Of a stretch of DNA of 63,976 nucleotides, positions 37,578-46,989 are shown in pieces (the first letter of the stretch is position 1; each line of letters starts with the position of its first letter). Origin of the DNA: Tabrizicola sp. (lineage in GTDB: Bacteria > Pseudomonadota > Alphaproteobacteria > Rhodobacterales > Rhodobacteraceae); assembly GCF_016792905.1 (NCBI RefSeq), contig NZ_JAEULP010000035.1:1-63976 (forward strand), read 5' to 3'. The position numbers were made by a program, and so were the translations under genes. Under the pieces are notes generated by a model. That model searched no databases. It worked only from the letters and a program-made list of their open reading frames with translations, and had not been told where the DNA came from.

Positions 37578-39005
37578 ATGAAAGAGCGCCCCTTGTCCAC
37601 GCCCGAAACCGAACCCAGCCTCTACGCCGCGCGCGAGCCGGTTTTTCCACGCCGGGTAAAGGGCACCTTCCGCACGCTGAAGTGGTGGATCATGGGCATC
37701 ACGCTCGGCATCTACTACATCACCCCCTGGCTGCGCTGGGACCGGGGGCCGTCCTTGCCCGACCAGGCGGTCCTCGTCGATCTCGCGAACCGCCGCTTCT
37801 TCTTCTTCATGATCGAGATCTGGCCGCATGAATTCTACTTCGTCGCGGGCCTTCTGATCATGGCCGGCCTCGGCCTCTTCCTCTTCACCTCTGCTGCCGG
37901 CCGGGTCTGGTGCGGCTATGCCTGCCCGCAGACCGTCTGGACCGATCTCTTCATCCTGGTCGAACGCTGGATCGAGGGCGACAGGAACGCCCGCGTTCGG
38001 CTCTACAAGCAGAAATGGGACGCCGAGAAGATCCGCAAGCGCGCGATCAAATGGACCGTCTGGTTCCTGATCGGGCTGGCCACCGGCGGCGCCTGGATCT
38101 TCTACTTCACCGACGCACCAACGCTCCTGAAGGACCTCGTCACCGGCCAGGCCCACCCGATCGCCTACATCACCATGCTGATCCTGACCTTCACCACCTT
38201 CTTCTTCGGTGGCTTCGCTCGGGAACAGATCTGCATCTACGCCTGCCCCTGGCCCCGCATCCAGGCCGCGATGGTCGACGAGGACACGCTGACCATCGCC
38301 TACCGCGACTGGCGGGGCGAGCCGCGCGGCAAGCTCGGCACCACCACCGGCGACTGCATCGACTGCATGGCCTGCGTCAACGTCTGCCCGATGGGGATCG
38401 ACATCAGGAACGGCCAGCAGATGGCCTGCATCACCTGCGGCCTCTGCATCGACGCCTGCAACGACGTGATGGACCGGATCGGCAAGCCGCGCGACCTGAT
38501 CGGCTACCTCGCCCTCACCGACGAGACCCGCGAACGCGCCGGCGAGCCCGCGAAAAGCGTGTGGAGCCACGTCTTCCGCCCGCGCACCGTGCTTTACACC
38601 GTGCTCTGGGCCGGGATCGGCATCGGGCTCATCGTCGCCCTGTTCATGCGCTCGCCCATCGACCTGAACGTGACCCCGGTCAGGAACCCGACCTTCGTCA
38701 CCCTCTCCGACGGCTCGATCCGCAACGCCTATGACATCCGCCTGCGCAACATGCACGGCACCGATGCGCAGTTCACCATCGCCGCAACCTCCGACGCCTT
38801 CGTCACCCTTGCGCTCGAAGGGCAGGACGGCCTCACCGTGACGGTGCCCGCGAACGAAACCATGTCGCAGCGCATCTACCTGACGGCGGCCCCCGGCACC
38901 CGGGCGGCGGTCGAGGATCGGTCGGACGTGCGGATCTGGGTCGAGGAGCTTGGCACCACGAACCGCGTGCACCATGATACGATCTTCAACGGGAAGGAAG
39001 AATGA
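37578..39005 (+). CDS. ccoG: cbb3 oxidase assembly protein CcoG (RdxB/FixG)
   Basis: A 475-residue membrane iron-sulfur protein, a cupric reductase in the family, supplying Cu(I) for the oxidase. Two 4Fe-4S motifs are present: CIDCMACVNVCPMGID and CITCGLCIDACND; several helices precede them and an Ig-like FixG domain ends the protein. The start is uncertain: ATG 37545 would leave almost no leader after the FNR box, and TTG 37593 is also possible. I prefer 37578 (MKERPLSTPETEPSLYAAREP). Confidence 0.93.
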   Translation: MKERPLSTPETEPSLYAAREPVFPRRVKGTFRTLKWWIMGITLGIYYITPWLRWDRGPSLPDQAVLVDLANRRFFFFMIEIWPHEFYFVAGLLIMAGLGLFLFTSAAGRVWCGYACPQTVWTDLFILVERWIEGDRNARVRLYKQKWDAEKIRKRAIKWTVWFLIGLATGGAWIFYFTDAPTLLKDLVTGQAHPIAYITMLILTFTTFFFGGFAREQICIYACPWPRIQAAMVDEDTLTIAYRDWRGEPRGKLGTTTGDCIDCMACVNVCPMGIDIRNGQQMACITCGLCIDACNDVMDRIGKPRDLIGYLALTDETRERAGEPAKSVWSHVFRPRTVLYTVLWAGIGIGLIVALFMRSPIDLNVTPVRNPTFVTLSDGSIRNAYDIRLRNMHGTDAQFTIAATSDAFVTLALEGQDGLTVTVPANETMSQRIYLTAAPGTRAAVEDRSDVRIWVEELGTTNRVHHDTIFNGKEE

Positions 39006-39457
39006 TGGCCGAACTTACGGGCAGGCATGTCCTTGCGATCACCGTCAGCGCCTTCGCGGTGATCATCGGGGTGAACGTCCTTCTCGCCGTCAAGGCAGTC
39101 AGCACCTTCCCGGGGCTCGAGGTCGAGAACTCCTATGTCGCGGGCCAGGATTTCAACGAACGCAAGGCCGCGCAGGAAGCGCTCGGCTGGGTCATGACGC
39201 CCGCCTATGACCGGGGGCGGATGACCTTGGCCTTCACCGGGCCCGACGGGCTGCCGGTGACGGTCAGCGACCTGCAGGTGCTGGTCGGCCGCACGACAGA
39301 GGCGAAGGATGACGTGAACCCGGTCTTCGCCGCAGAGGGCGACCTTTACGCCGCCGATGTCGCCCTTGGCAAAGGCAAGTGGATGCTCAAGGTGACAGCC
39401 AGCTCCGCCGACGGGACGCTCTTCGAACAGCGCTCCGAGCTTTATGTGAAGGGCTGA
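39005..39457 (+). CDS. ccoH: cbb3 oxidase assembly protein CcoH (FixH)
   Basis: A 150-residue FixH-family protein with one N-terminal helix (VLAITVSAFAVIIGVNVLLAVKAV) and a periplasmic beta domain. Two adjacent ATGs overlap the ccoG stop (ATGATG at 39002); AAGGA is better spaced for the second. It helps assemble the oxidase. Confidence 0.92.
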   Translation: MAELTGRHVLAITVSAFAVIIGVNVLLAVKAVSTFPGLEVENSYVAGQDFNERKAAQEALGWVMTPAYDRGRMTLAFTGPDGLPVTVSDLQVLVGRTTEAKDDVNPVFAAEGDLYAADVALGKGKWMLKVTASSADGTLFEQRSELYVKG

Positions 39458-39459
39458 CC

Positions 39460-41664
39460 ATGGCTCTGGCCGAAGACTTCGCCAGCACCGGGCCCGCCCC
39501 GGTTTCGGCCTGCCCGGCCTGCGTGGTCGTCCCCGCCGCCGAACGCATCGCCGCGCTCAGGGCCGCGCGTGCGGGGCGGATCGTCCTGTCGCTGCCGAAC
39601 GCCGGTGGCGCGCAGTCGATCTCCACCGTCGAGGCCGCCATGCAAGCCGTCCCCGGCGTGATCTCGGCCCGCGTCAACCTCACCCTCAAGCGGGTCAGCG
39701 TCGAGGCCGAACCGACCGTCACCGCCGCCCAGCTGATCGAAGTCCTCGAAGCCCAGGGCCAGGAAGCCCACGAGCTAGACCCCGGCCTCCTCTCCGTCAC
39801 CGAGACCGACCGTCAGGGCCGCGAGCTTCTGATGCGCCTCGGCGTCGCCTTCTTCTCGATGATGAACGTGATGCTCCTCTCCGTCGCCGTCTGGTCGGGG
39901 GCGGAAGACGCGACGCGCGACCTCTTCCACTGGATTTCCGGCGCCATCGCGCTGCCGACGGTGATCTTCGCGGGCCAGCCCTTCTTCAAATCCGCATGGG
40001 GCTCACTCCGGCAATGTCGCCTTGGCATGGACGTACCGATTAGCCTCGCCCTGATCCTCGCCTCGTCGATTTCGGTCTACGAGACCGCGATGTCCGGCCA
40101 TCACGCCTATTTCGACGCCGCCGTGATGCTGGCCTTCTTCCTGCTTCTGGGCCGCTACCTCGACCACCGCACCCGCGCCGTCGCCCGCTCTGCCGCCGAG
40201 GAACTGGCCGCGCTGGAAGTGCCCCGTGCGATCCTGCTGGTCGACGGGTCAGAAGTCGAAATGCCCATCGCCGAGATCCAGCCCGGCGACATGGTCCTCG
40301 TCCGACCCGGCGCACGGATGCCCGTAGACGGCGTGGTGATCCACGGCGCCTCGGAACTGGACCGCAGCCTCCTTACCGGCGAAAGCCTGCCCGTTCCGGC
40401 GGGCGAGGGGACCGTGGTCAGCGCGGGCGAGGTCAACCTGACCGGCCCGCTGACGGTTCAAGTGACAGCAGCGGGGAAGGAGTCCAGCCTGCACCGGATG
40501 GCCGACCTCGTGGCTGTGGCCGAGGGCGCGAAGACCCGCTATACCAGCCTTGCCGACCGCGCCTCGCGGCTCTACTCGCCGCTGGTGCATATCCTGTCGT
40601 TCTCGGCCTTCGGCTACTGGATGTGGGCCACCGGCGGCGACGTGCGCTATGCGATCAACATCTCCGCCGCCGTCCTGATCATCACCTGCCCCTGCGCCCT
40701 TGGCCTTGCGGTTCCAGCGGTGATCACCTCGGCCTCCGGACGGCTGTTCCGCAAGGGGCTTCTGATCAAGCACGGCACCGCGCTGGAGCGTCTGGCCGAG
40801 GTCGATACCGTCGTCTTCGACAAGACCGGCACCCTGACCCTCGGCGCGCCCGAACCCGTGGCGCTGGCCGACCAGCCCCGCCAAGCGGTCGCGGTCGCCG
40901 CGGCCCTCGCCGCAGGCTCCTCGCACCCGCTCGCCCGCGCCCTGGCCGAGGGCGCGCGCAGCTTGGGCATCGCACCCGCCGACGTGACCGACATCCGCGA
41001 AGTCCCCGGCCAGGGGATCGAGGGCCGGTATCAGGACGCCCGCGTCCGCCTTGGCCGCGCCGACTGGTGCGGGGCCACGCCGGTGGCCGCGACCGCGACC
41101 TATCTCACCCTTGCGGGCGAAACCCATGCCTTCCCCTTCACCGACCGCCTCCGCCCCGGCGCGGAAGCCGCCGTCAAGACGCTGAAAGCCGCCGGAATGC
41201 AGGTCGAACTCCTCTCCGGCGATGCCGAAGCCCCGGTCCGCGATCTTGCCGACCGTCTGGGCATCGCCAACTGGAAGTCCGGCGTCCTCCCCGCCGAGAA
41301 AGCCGCCCGCGTCGCGGCGCTCTCTGCCGAGGGCCGCAAGGTGCTGATGGTCGGCGACGGGCTGAACGACACCGCCGCCCTTGCCGCCGCCCATGTCTCG
41401 ATCTCCCCCGCCTCGGCGCTGGACGCCGCGCGGGTCGCTTCCGACATCGTGCTCCTCGGCCAGGACATCGCCCCCATCGCCGACGCGGTGCGGATCGGCC
41501 GCCAGTCCGCCCGGCGGATGGTGGAGAACTTCCTGATCTCCGGCGGCTACAACGTGGTGGCCGTGCCGCTGGCCCTGATCGGCCACGCCACGCCGCTGGC
41601 GGCAGCTCTGGCCATGTCGCTGTCCTCGATCACGGTCTCTCTTAACGCGATGCGGCTGAAGTAA
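39460..41664 (+). CDS. ccoI: Copper P1B-type ATPase CcoI, HMA domain without CxxC
   Basis: A 734-residue copper-exporting ATPase needed for cbb3 assembly. The catalytic Asp454 lies in DKTGT, the membrane copper site in ITCPCALGL, and GDGLNDTAAL near the end. CPAC at residues 18-21 is kept, but the heavy-metal-associated domain, where relatives read HCAAC or similar before the ISxVE segment, here reads PNAGGAQSISTVE, so both HMA cysteines are gone (Gly50 and Ser53 in their place). The rest of the HMA fold (AMQAVPGVISARVNLTLKRVSV) is intact. Start ATG 39460, two bases after ccoH. Confidence 0.94.
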   Translation: MALAEDFASTGPAPVSACPACVVVPAAERIAALRAARAGRIVLSLPNAGGAQSISTVEAAMQAVPGVISARVNLTLKRVSVEAEPTVTAAQLIEVLEAQGQEAHELDPGLLSVTETDRQGRELLMRLGVAFFSMMNVMLLSVAVWSGAEDATRDLFHWISGAIALPTVIFAGQPFFKSAWGSLRQCRLGMDVPISLALILASSISVYETAMSGHHAYFDAAVMLAFFLLLGRYLDHRTRAVARSAAEELAALEVPRAILLVDGSEVEMPIAEIQPGDMVLVRPGARMPVDGVVIHGASELDRSLLTGESLPVPAGEGTVVSAGEVNLTGPLTVQVTAAGKESSLHRMADLVAVAEGAKTRYTSLADRASRLYSPLVHILSFSAFGYWMWATGGDVRYAINISAAVLIITCPCALGLAVPAVITSASGRLFRKGLLIKHGTALERLAEVDTVVFDKTGTLTLGAPEPVALADQPRQAVAVAAALAAGSSHPLARALAEGARSLGIAPADVTDIREVPGQGIEGRYQDARVRLGRADWCGATPVAATATYLTLAGETHAFPFTDRLRPGAEAAVKTLKAAGMQVELLSGDAEAPVRDLADRLGIANWKSGVLPAEKAARVAALSAEGRKVLMVGDGLNDTAALAAAHVSISPASALDAARVASDIVLLGQDIAPIADAVRIGRQSARRMVENFLISGGYNVVAVPLALIGHATPLAAALAMSLSSITVSLNAMRLK

Positions 41665-41822
41665 TGGAGATCCTGGCGATCCTCATTCCCGTCTCGCTGC
41701 TCCTCGGCGGCATCGGCCTCGCCGCCTTCTTCTGGGCGATGCGGACGAAACAGTTCGACGACCCCGAGGGCGATGCGAACCGCATCCTGACCAAGGATTG
41801 GGACGACAAGCCGAAGCCCTGA
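41664..41822 (+). CDS. ccoS: cbb3 oxidase maturation protein CcoS
   Basis: A 52-residue protein starting MEILAILIPVSLLLGGIGLAA and continuing FFWAMRTKQFDDPEGDANRIL, with one helix; the FxWAxxxxQFDD motif is typical of CcoS (FixS). Its ATG shares one base with the ccoI TAA (TAATG). It completes ccoGHIS; CcoS is needed to insert haem and copper cofactors. Confidence 0.93.
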   Translation: MEILAILIPVSLLLGGIGLAAFFWAMRTKQFDDPEGDANRILTKDWDDKPKP

Positions 41823-41833
41823 GCCAGAGGCAG

Positions 41834-41853
41834 GGTGCGTGATTTCACGCACC
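41834..41853. terminator. Palindromic hairpin after ccoS
   Basis: GGTGCGTGATTTCACGCACC, an eight-bp perfect stem with an ATTT loop, 12 bases after the ccoS stop. Without a U-tract it is only a probable terminator for the converging ccoGHIS and FAH transcripts. Similar GTGCGTGA/TCACGCAC palindromes recur in my memory of related genomes. Confidence 0.55.
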
Positions 41854-41883
41854 GTCCCGCCTCAACCCAAAGGTTAAGTCCGC

Positions 41884-41945
41884 GTAAATGCGCGAGACCA
41901 ACCCATTGATTCCATTGCGTCCGATTTTCTGTCCACCGTGGACAG
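41884..41945 (-). repeat. Dispersed post-stop repeat, copy C
   Basis: Third copy, on the minus strand. Palindrome CTGTCCACCGTGGACAG at 41929-41945, one base after the FAH gene stop; its tail holds AATCAATGGGTTG and reaches CATTTAC at 41884. Confidence 0.85.
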
Positions 41946-41946
41946 A

Positions 41947-42624
41947 TCAGGCGATGGTCACGCTCGCCGACTGCAACCCCTCGATTTCCACCTTGCAGGT
42001 GTCGCCCCGATTCAAGGGGCCCACCCCCGCCGGGGTACCGGTGAAGATCAGGTCCCCCGGCGACAGGCTGACCATCTGCGACAGCGCCGCAATGATCGAG
42101 GCCGGGGTCCAGATCATCTCTTTCGTCGAGGCTTCCTGCCGCACCGCCCCGTTCACCGAACAGCGCAGCCGCGCCTCCGGCAGCGGTCCCTGCCGGATCG
42201 CCCCCACCACCGCCGACTTGTCGAACCCCTTCGCCATGTCCCAGGGCCGCCGCCGTTCCTTCGCCTCGGCCTGCAGGTCGCGCCGGGTCAGGTCATTGCC
42301 CGCCGCGTGCCCCCAGATCATCGCCTCGGCCCGCTCCTCGGATACCATCGCGCCGCCCTTGCCGATGGCCACCACCAGCTCCCCCTCGTGGTGCAGGTTC
42401 TGGGTCGCAGGCGGGTAGGGGATGCGCGAACCGGATTCGACCACCGCATCGGCGGGCTTCGTGAAGAAGAACGGCGCCTCCTTCTCGGGGTCGCCCCCCA
42501 TCTCCTTGGTATGCTCGGCATAGTTCCGGCCCACGCAGAAGATGCGGCGGACCGGGAAGCGTTCAGCGCGGCCGGTGACGGGAAGGGTCACGGTCGGCAG
42601 GGCAGGGAAGACCAGAGCGACCAT
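41947..42624 (-). CDS. Fumarylacetoacetate hydrolase family protein
   Basis: A 225-residue FAH-fold hydrolase or decarboxylase. Family marks: RRIFCVGRNYAEHTKEMGGD, FFFTKPADAVV, the metal-binding HHEGELVVAIG and FTGTPAGVGPL near the end. The short form fits fumarylpyruvate or acylpyruvate hydrolases. GGGAGG precedes ATG 42624. It follows the DD-carboxypeptidase by four bases, so they share an operon though their roles seem unrelated. Confidence 0.88.
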   Translation of the reverse strand: MVALVFPALPTVTLPVTGRAERFPVRRIFCVGRNYAEHTKEMGGDPEKEAPFFFTKPADAVVESGSRIPYPPATQNLHHEGELVVAIGKGGAMVSEERAEAMIWGHAAGNDLTRRDLQAEAKERRRPWDMAKGFDKSAVVGAIRQGPLPEARLRCSVNGAVRQEASTKEMIWTPASIIAALSQMVSLSPGDLIFTGTPAGVGPLNRGDTCKVEIEGLQSASVTIA

Positions 42625-42628
42625 CGTC

Positions 42629-44620
42629 TCAACCTCCCACGGTTTCACAAGGCACGGCACGGGCCGTCAGACGGCGGCAGGCAAGTTCGGCCTGCTCCTC
42701 GGTCAGACCCATGAAGCTCGCCCGCCAGGCCCCGCCCGACTGGGTCGTCTTCCGCAGCCCGTCGTTCAGCGTGGCGCTTTCGGCCAAGGCGGTTTTCAGG
42801 AGCGCCTTTTCGGCATCGTAGCGCGACGGGTATTCGCCGACGTTCACGCCAAAATGGCGCCCGCCCGAGGTCGACAGCACGACGACGACTTCCTCGTCCT
42901 CCTCGACGGCGGGCTCGGTGGTTTCGACCGCATCGAAGATCGGAGCGCTGCGTCTGGTGGCCGGAACCACCGCAGCCAGGTCCACCGGCGCAGGCGCGAC
43001 GGTTGCCGGTGCGGCAACGGTTTCGACTTCGGTCACGTCGGCGAGAAGGGTCTCGGGCTCGACCGCCGCGACTTCGGTGCCGGGGTCGGTGACGACAAGC
43101 TCCGGTTCGGGCGCGGCTTCGGCGACGACAACTTCCTCCACCGCAGGGGCCTCGGGCTCGAGCACCGGCTCGATGGTCGCGAGCTGGACCGTCATCCCCG
43201 CGGGCCGCGCCTTCGGCTTCATGCCGGCCAGGGCCGGATCGGGCTCGGCCACCGGGGCGCCTTCTTCAGCGGGTGTCAGGGCCGCCACCTGCGTCTCGGC
43301 GGGCGCGGCGCCAGTGGCGAGCGCAGCGGCCTGGGACTCGAAGCTGCCTTGCGCCGACGGATCGACCGCAGGTTCGGTAGCGGCGACCAGCACTTCGGCA
43401 TCGGCAAGGGGCACGGCTTCTTCAGATGCGGCCTTAGGCACGTCGGCTGCGGCGACGGCAATCTCCGGTGCAGCCTGCTCAACTTCGGCAACTGCGGTTC
43501 CTGGGTCGGCCATTGCCTCGGCCTGGAATTCCAGCGTGCCCTCCGGGGCGGGTTCGGCAGTCGCCTCGGCCAGCGCGCCGTCGATCCCCTCGGCCATGGC
43601 AATCGCGACCTCGTCGGTGACGGTCGGCATCGCCGGGCGCGCTTTCGGGCGGGGCGAGGTCTTCACCTCTCCCGACACCCGGACGATCTTGCCAGCGCCG
43701 CCCTCGGCATCGATCTCGTCGATCCCGGTCTCGACGGAAGCGATCAACGCGTCGTCCAGCGGCGCAGCCTGCGGCGGCTGTTCGGCCACGTTGTTCTTGG
43801 CCTTGCCGAAGCCGAGGTCCATCAACTCGGCCATCTTCGCATTGCGGTTCGCGCTGGAGGTGCCGCCGAATACCGTCGCAATGATGTGCTTGTTGCCGCG
43901 GTGCGCCGAAGCGGTGAGGTTAAACCCGGCAGGCGCGGTGTAGCCGGTCTTGATCCCGTCCGCGCCGTCATAGGCGTCCAGGAAGCGCGAGTTCGTGTTC
44001 GTCACGGTCGCGATTCCCGCATCCGCCGTGCGGCGCGAGAAGATGTGGTAGTACTGCGGGAAATCGTAGAACAGATGGCGGCCCAGCGTGTTCATGTCGC
44101 GGGCGGTCGACAGATGGCCGTCAGCGGTCAGGCCGTTGGCGTTCTTGAAGGTGGTGTTGTCCATCCCCAACTGCCGCGCCGTGCGGGTCATCCGCTTGGC
44201 GAAGGTCACATGGTCGCCGCCGATGTGGTCGCCAAGGGCGGCGGCGGCGTCGTTGGCCGACTTGATCGCCGCGGCGCGGATCAGGTAGCGCACCGCGATC
44301 TTCTGGCCCGGCTTGAGGCCAAGGCGCGAGGGCGGTTGCGAGGCGGCGTATTTCGTTACCGTGACCTTGGTGTCGAGCGAGAGCCGCCCGGCCTCGATCT
44401 CCTGGAAGACGATGTAGAGCGTCATCATCTTGGTGAGCGACGCCGGATGCAGCCGCGCGTCGGCGTTCTTTTCGTAGAGCACCTCGCCCGTGCGCCCGTC
44501 CATCACGATGGCCGCGAAGGGCGCGGCCTGAAGGGGCGACGTCACCACGATGGTGCTGACGACAAATGCCAGAAAAATAGCGTTGAAAATCCGCCCGAGA
44601 AGCGATGCCACGTCGCCCAC
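42629..44620 (-). CDS. D-alanyl-D-alanine carboxypeptidase with long acidic linker and SPOR-like end
   Basis: A 663-residue S11 peptidase (PBP5/6 type), about 200 residues longer than usual. Signal peptide ending SPLQA; active-site serine motif HPASLTKMM, KSANDAA as SxN and DGIKTGYTAPAG as KTG. Residues about 280-575 are an Ala/Glu/Pro/Val-rich low-complexity linker, then a C-terminal SPOR-like domain (GVNVGEYPSRYDAEKALLKTAL) that may bind denuded septal glycan. The start codon is GTG at 44620, or a second GTG at 44611 with a better ribosome site. Confidence 0.88.
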   Translation of the reverse strand: MGDVASLLGRIFNAIFLAFVVSTIVVTSPLQAAPFAAIVMDGRTGEVLYEKNADARLHPASLTKMMTLYIVFQEIEAGRLSLDTKVTVTKYAASQPPSRLGLKPGQKIAVRYLIRAAAIKSANDAAAALGDHIGGDHVTFAKRMTRTARQLGMDNTTFKNANGLTADGHLSTARDMNTLGRHLFYDFPQYYHIFSRRTADAGIATVTNTNSRFLDAYDGADGIKTGYTAPAGFNLTASAHRGNKHIIATVFGGTSSANRNAKMAELMDLGFGKAKNNVAEQPPQAAPLDDALIASVETGIDEIDAEGGAGKIVRVSGEVKTSPRPKARPAMPTVTDEVAIAMAEGIDGALAEATAEPAPEGTLEFQAEAMADPGTAVAEVEQAAPEIAVAAADVPKAASEEAVPLADAEVLVAATEPAVDPSAQGSFESQAAALATGAAPAETQVAALTPAEEGAPVAEPDPALAGMKPKARPAGMTVQLATIEPVLEPEAPAVEEVVVAEAAPEPELVVTDPGTEVAAVEPETLLADVTEVETVAAPATVAPAPVDLAAVVPATRRSAPIFDAVETTEPAVEEDEEVVVVLSTSGGRHFGVNVGEYPSRYDAEKALLKTALAESATLNDGLRKTTQSGGAWRASFMGLTEEQAELACRRLTARAVPCETVGG

Positions 44621-44804
44621 CCTTTGCCTGCTGGCCCGGATTTTCCGGTGCCTTATTCTGCCTCGACGGGAAGGCTAACACAGGCGATCACATCCGAAAA
44701 CCCAAAAAATCCAAAGGGTTTCAAGGCGCAGTTGATGTAGTTGCGCGGAAGCAGCACAAATCCGCCGATGTGCCAACATCTTGGGTCGGCACGGGGATGT
44801 CGAG

Positions 44805-45512
44805 CTAGCTGTGGGGTGCGCGTTGCACCATTTCGACAATGTCCGGCAGGTCGCCCAGGTCAGCGATCATGTGGAACCGGCGATGCTCGGTGGGGGCCAG
44901 CGCCGCCTCGTAGGACCATTCGTGTTCGTGCGGAACATGCACGCCCCATGACCCGGCGGCAAGCGCCGGGATCACGTCGGACTTCAGGGAATTGCCGACC
45001 ATCATCGCCTGGTCCGCCCCGGTGCCATGGCGGGCGAAGGCTTGGCGATAGGTCGCCTCGGTCTTGTCCGACACGATTTCCACCCCGTCGAAGAGATCGC
45101 CCAGACCGGACTGCGCCAGCTTCTTCTCCTGGTGCAGCAGGTCGCCCTTTGTGATCAGGACCAGCCGGTAGTCTGCCGCCAGCGCCATTACAGTCGTCCT
45201 TACATGCGGCAGCAGTTCCATCGGATGTTCCAGAAGCTCGCGTCCCAGCGCTACCAGATCGGTAATCACGGCGCCGGGCACCCGACCTTCGGTTACTTCC
45301 ACCGCGGTTTCGATCATCGACAGCGTGAACCCCTTCACCCCGAAGCCGTAGTAGGCCAGGTTCCGCCGCTCGGCCGCCTCCAGCCGCTCGGCCAGGCGGT
45401 CCGGGGCGGCATGGTCGGCCAGGGCCTGCAGGAAGCGGCCCTGGGTCAGGCGGAAGTAGGTCTCGTTCTGCCAGAGCGTGTCGTCCGCATCGAAGCCGAT
45501 CGTGGTCAGCAT
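44805..45512 (-). CDS. HAD family hydrolase
   Basis: A 235-residue haloacid dehalogenase-type phosphatase. The nucleophile motif is [10 protein letters not shown], motif [10 protein letters not shown] and the acidic pair [17 protein letters not shown]. Cap region between. The substrate is unknown. It is divergent from clpS across about 100 bases. Confidence 0.9.
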   Translation of the reverse strand: MLTTIGFDADDTLWQNETYFRLTQGRFLQALADHAAPDRLAERLEAAERRNLAYYGFGVKGFTLSMIETAVEVTEGRVPGAVITDLVALGRELLEHPMELLPHVRTTVMALAADYRLVLITKGDLLHQEKKLAQSGLGDLFDGVEIVSDKTEATYRQAFARHGTGADQAMMVGNSLKSDVIPALAAGSWGVHVPHEHEWSYEAALAPTEHRRFHMIADLGDLPDIVEMVQRAPHS

Positions 45513-45615
45513 GGCCGCCCTCTTTTCGTTCCGGCAAAAGAGGCTATATTTCAGGGGTCAGTTGCAACCCCGAATCCCGCAGCCCCGGAGCATCCATCCC
45601 TTGTCGATCCGCCCA

Positions 45616-45942
45616 ATGACCATGTCTGACAAGACGGATGGGCCGGGGAATGACACCTCGATCCTGACCAAGACGAAGACCAAGACCCAGCGCCCACCGC
45701 TGTACAAGGTGCTGCTCCTGAACGACGACTACACGCCGATGGAATTCGTGGTGCATGTGCTGGAACGGTTCTTCGGCCTGAACCACGCCCAGGCGTTCGA
45801 GATCATGCTGACGGTGCACAAGAAGGGGCTGGCCGTCGTCGGCGTGTTCAGCTTCGAGGTCGCGGAAACCAAGGTGGCGCAGGTGATGGATTTCTCGCGC
45901 CGCCACCAGCACCCGCTGCAATGCACGATGGAAAAGGAATGA
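45616..45942 (+). CDS. clpS: ATP-dependent Clp protease adapter ClpS
   Basis: A 108-residue N-degron adapter that hands proteins with bulky N-terminal residues to ClpAP. Binding-pocket motifs [22 protein letters not shown] and [15 protein letters not shown] are clear. ATGs at 45616 and 45622 are both possible; neither has a good ribosome site. clpA is not in the window. Confidence 0.93.
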   Translation: MTMSDKTDGPGNDTSILTKTKTKTQRPPLYKVLLLNDDYTPMEFVVHVLERFFGLNHAQAFEIMLTVHKKGLAVVGVFSFEVAETKVAQVMDFSRRHQHPLQCTMEKE

Positions 45943-45987
45943 CTCCGCTTCCTGCCAAAGGGGGGCCGGGGGCCTGAGGCCCCGCCC

Positions 45988-46980
45988 ATGCGATCCGCCC
46001 GATTGTCCCTGGCGCTAGAAACCGGCGCGCTGGAGCTTCCCGCAAGGGGAAGCATTGCGGTCTATCGGCCGCGTGTAGGCGATGACCTGTCGGCCCTGCC
46101 GCGCGACCGTGTGGTGGTGCTGACCGGCTTCAAGCCCGATCATGACCATTTCGCCGCCAGCCACTCCGTGACTCCCTCGGCGCCCTATGCCGCCGCCATC
46201 GTCTGCCTGCCCCGTTCGCGCGAGGCGGCGCGGGCGCTGATCGCGCAGGCGGCGGCAGAGGTCGCACCGGGCGGCTGGATCGCGGTGGACGGCCAGAAGA
46301 CCGACGGGATCGACACCGCGCTGAAGGACCTGCGCGGACGGGTGGACCTATCGGAGAGCCTGTCGAAGGCGCATGGCAAGCTGGCCTCGTTCCAGGCGGG
46401 GGCGGACCTGTCGGACTGGCGGGCGACACCGCATCAGGTTGAAGGGTTCCAGACCCTGCCGGGGATCTTCTCGGCCGACGGGCCGGACCCCGGCTCGATC
46501 CTCCTGGCCGCGACATTGCCTGCCAAGCTGGGCGGCAAGATCGCCGACCTGGGGGCGGGCTGGGGCTTCCTTGCGGCGGAAATCCTGAAGCGGCCGGGGG
46601 TGAAGAAACTGGACCTCGTGGAGGCCGAGGCCGATGCGCTGGACTGCGCGCGGGTGAACGTCGCCGATCCCCGCGCCCGGTTCCATTGGGCAGATGCCAC
46701 GAGCTGGCGGCCCGAGACGCTGCTTGACGCCGTGGTGATGAACCCGCCCTTCCACACCGGGCGCGCCGCCGACCCCGCGCTCGGGGCCGCCTTCATCCGC
46801 GCGGCGCGGCGGATGCTGGCCCCGGACGGGAGCCTCTGGCTGGTTGCCAACCGGCATCTGCCCTATGATGCCGTGCTGTCGGACTGCTTCCTTGAGGTCA
46901 GGGATGTGGCCGGCGGCAGTGGCTTTCGCGTGATCCAAGCCATCAAGCCCCGACGCGATGCGCTTCGGGCCAAATCCTAG
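45988..46980 (+). CDS. RsmC-like class I methyltransferase
   Basis: A 330-residue two-domain methyltransferase: a degenerate N-terminal domain and a C-terminal SAM-binding one (KIADLGAGWGFLAAEIL) with the catalytic NPPFH. This is the layout of 16S rRNA m2G1207 methyltransferase RsmC or RlmG. GAGG lies eight bases before the ATG. It is followed nine bases later by the SDR gene. Confidence 0.87.
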   Translation: MRSARLSLALETGALELPARGSIAVYRPRVGDDLSALPRDRVVVLTGFKPDHDHFAASHSVTPSAPYAAAIVCLPRSREAARALIAQAAAEVAPGGWIAVDGQKTDGIDTALKDLRGRVDLSESLSKAHGKLASFQAGADLSDWRATPHQVEGFQTLPGIFSADGPDPGSILLAATLPAKLGGKIADLGAGWGFLAAEILKRPGVKKLDLVEAEADALDCARVNVADPRARFHWADATSWRPETLLDAVVMNPPFHTGRAADPALGAAFIRAARRMLAPDGSLWLVANRHLPYDAVLSDCFLEVRDVAGGSGFRVIQAIKPRRDALRAKS

Positions 46981-46989
46981 AGGCCGTCC

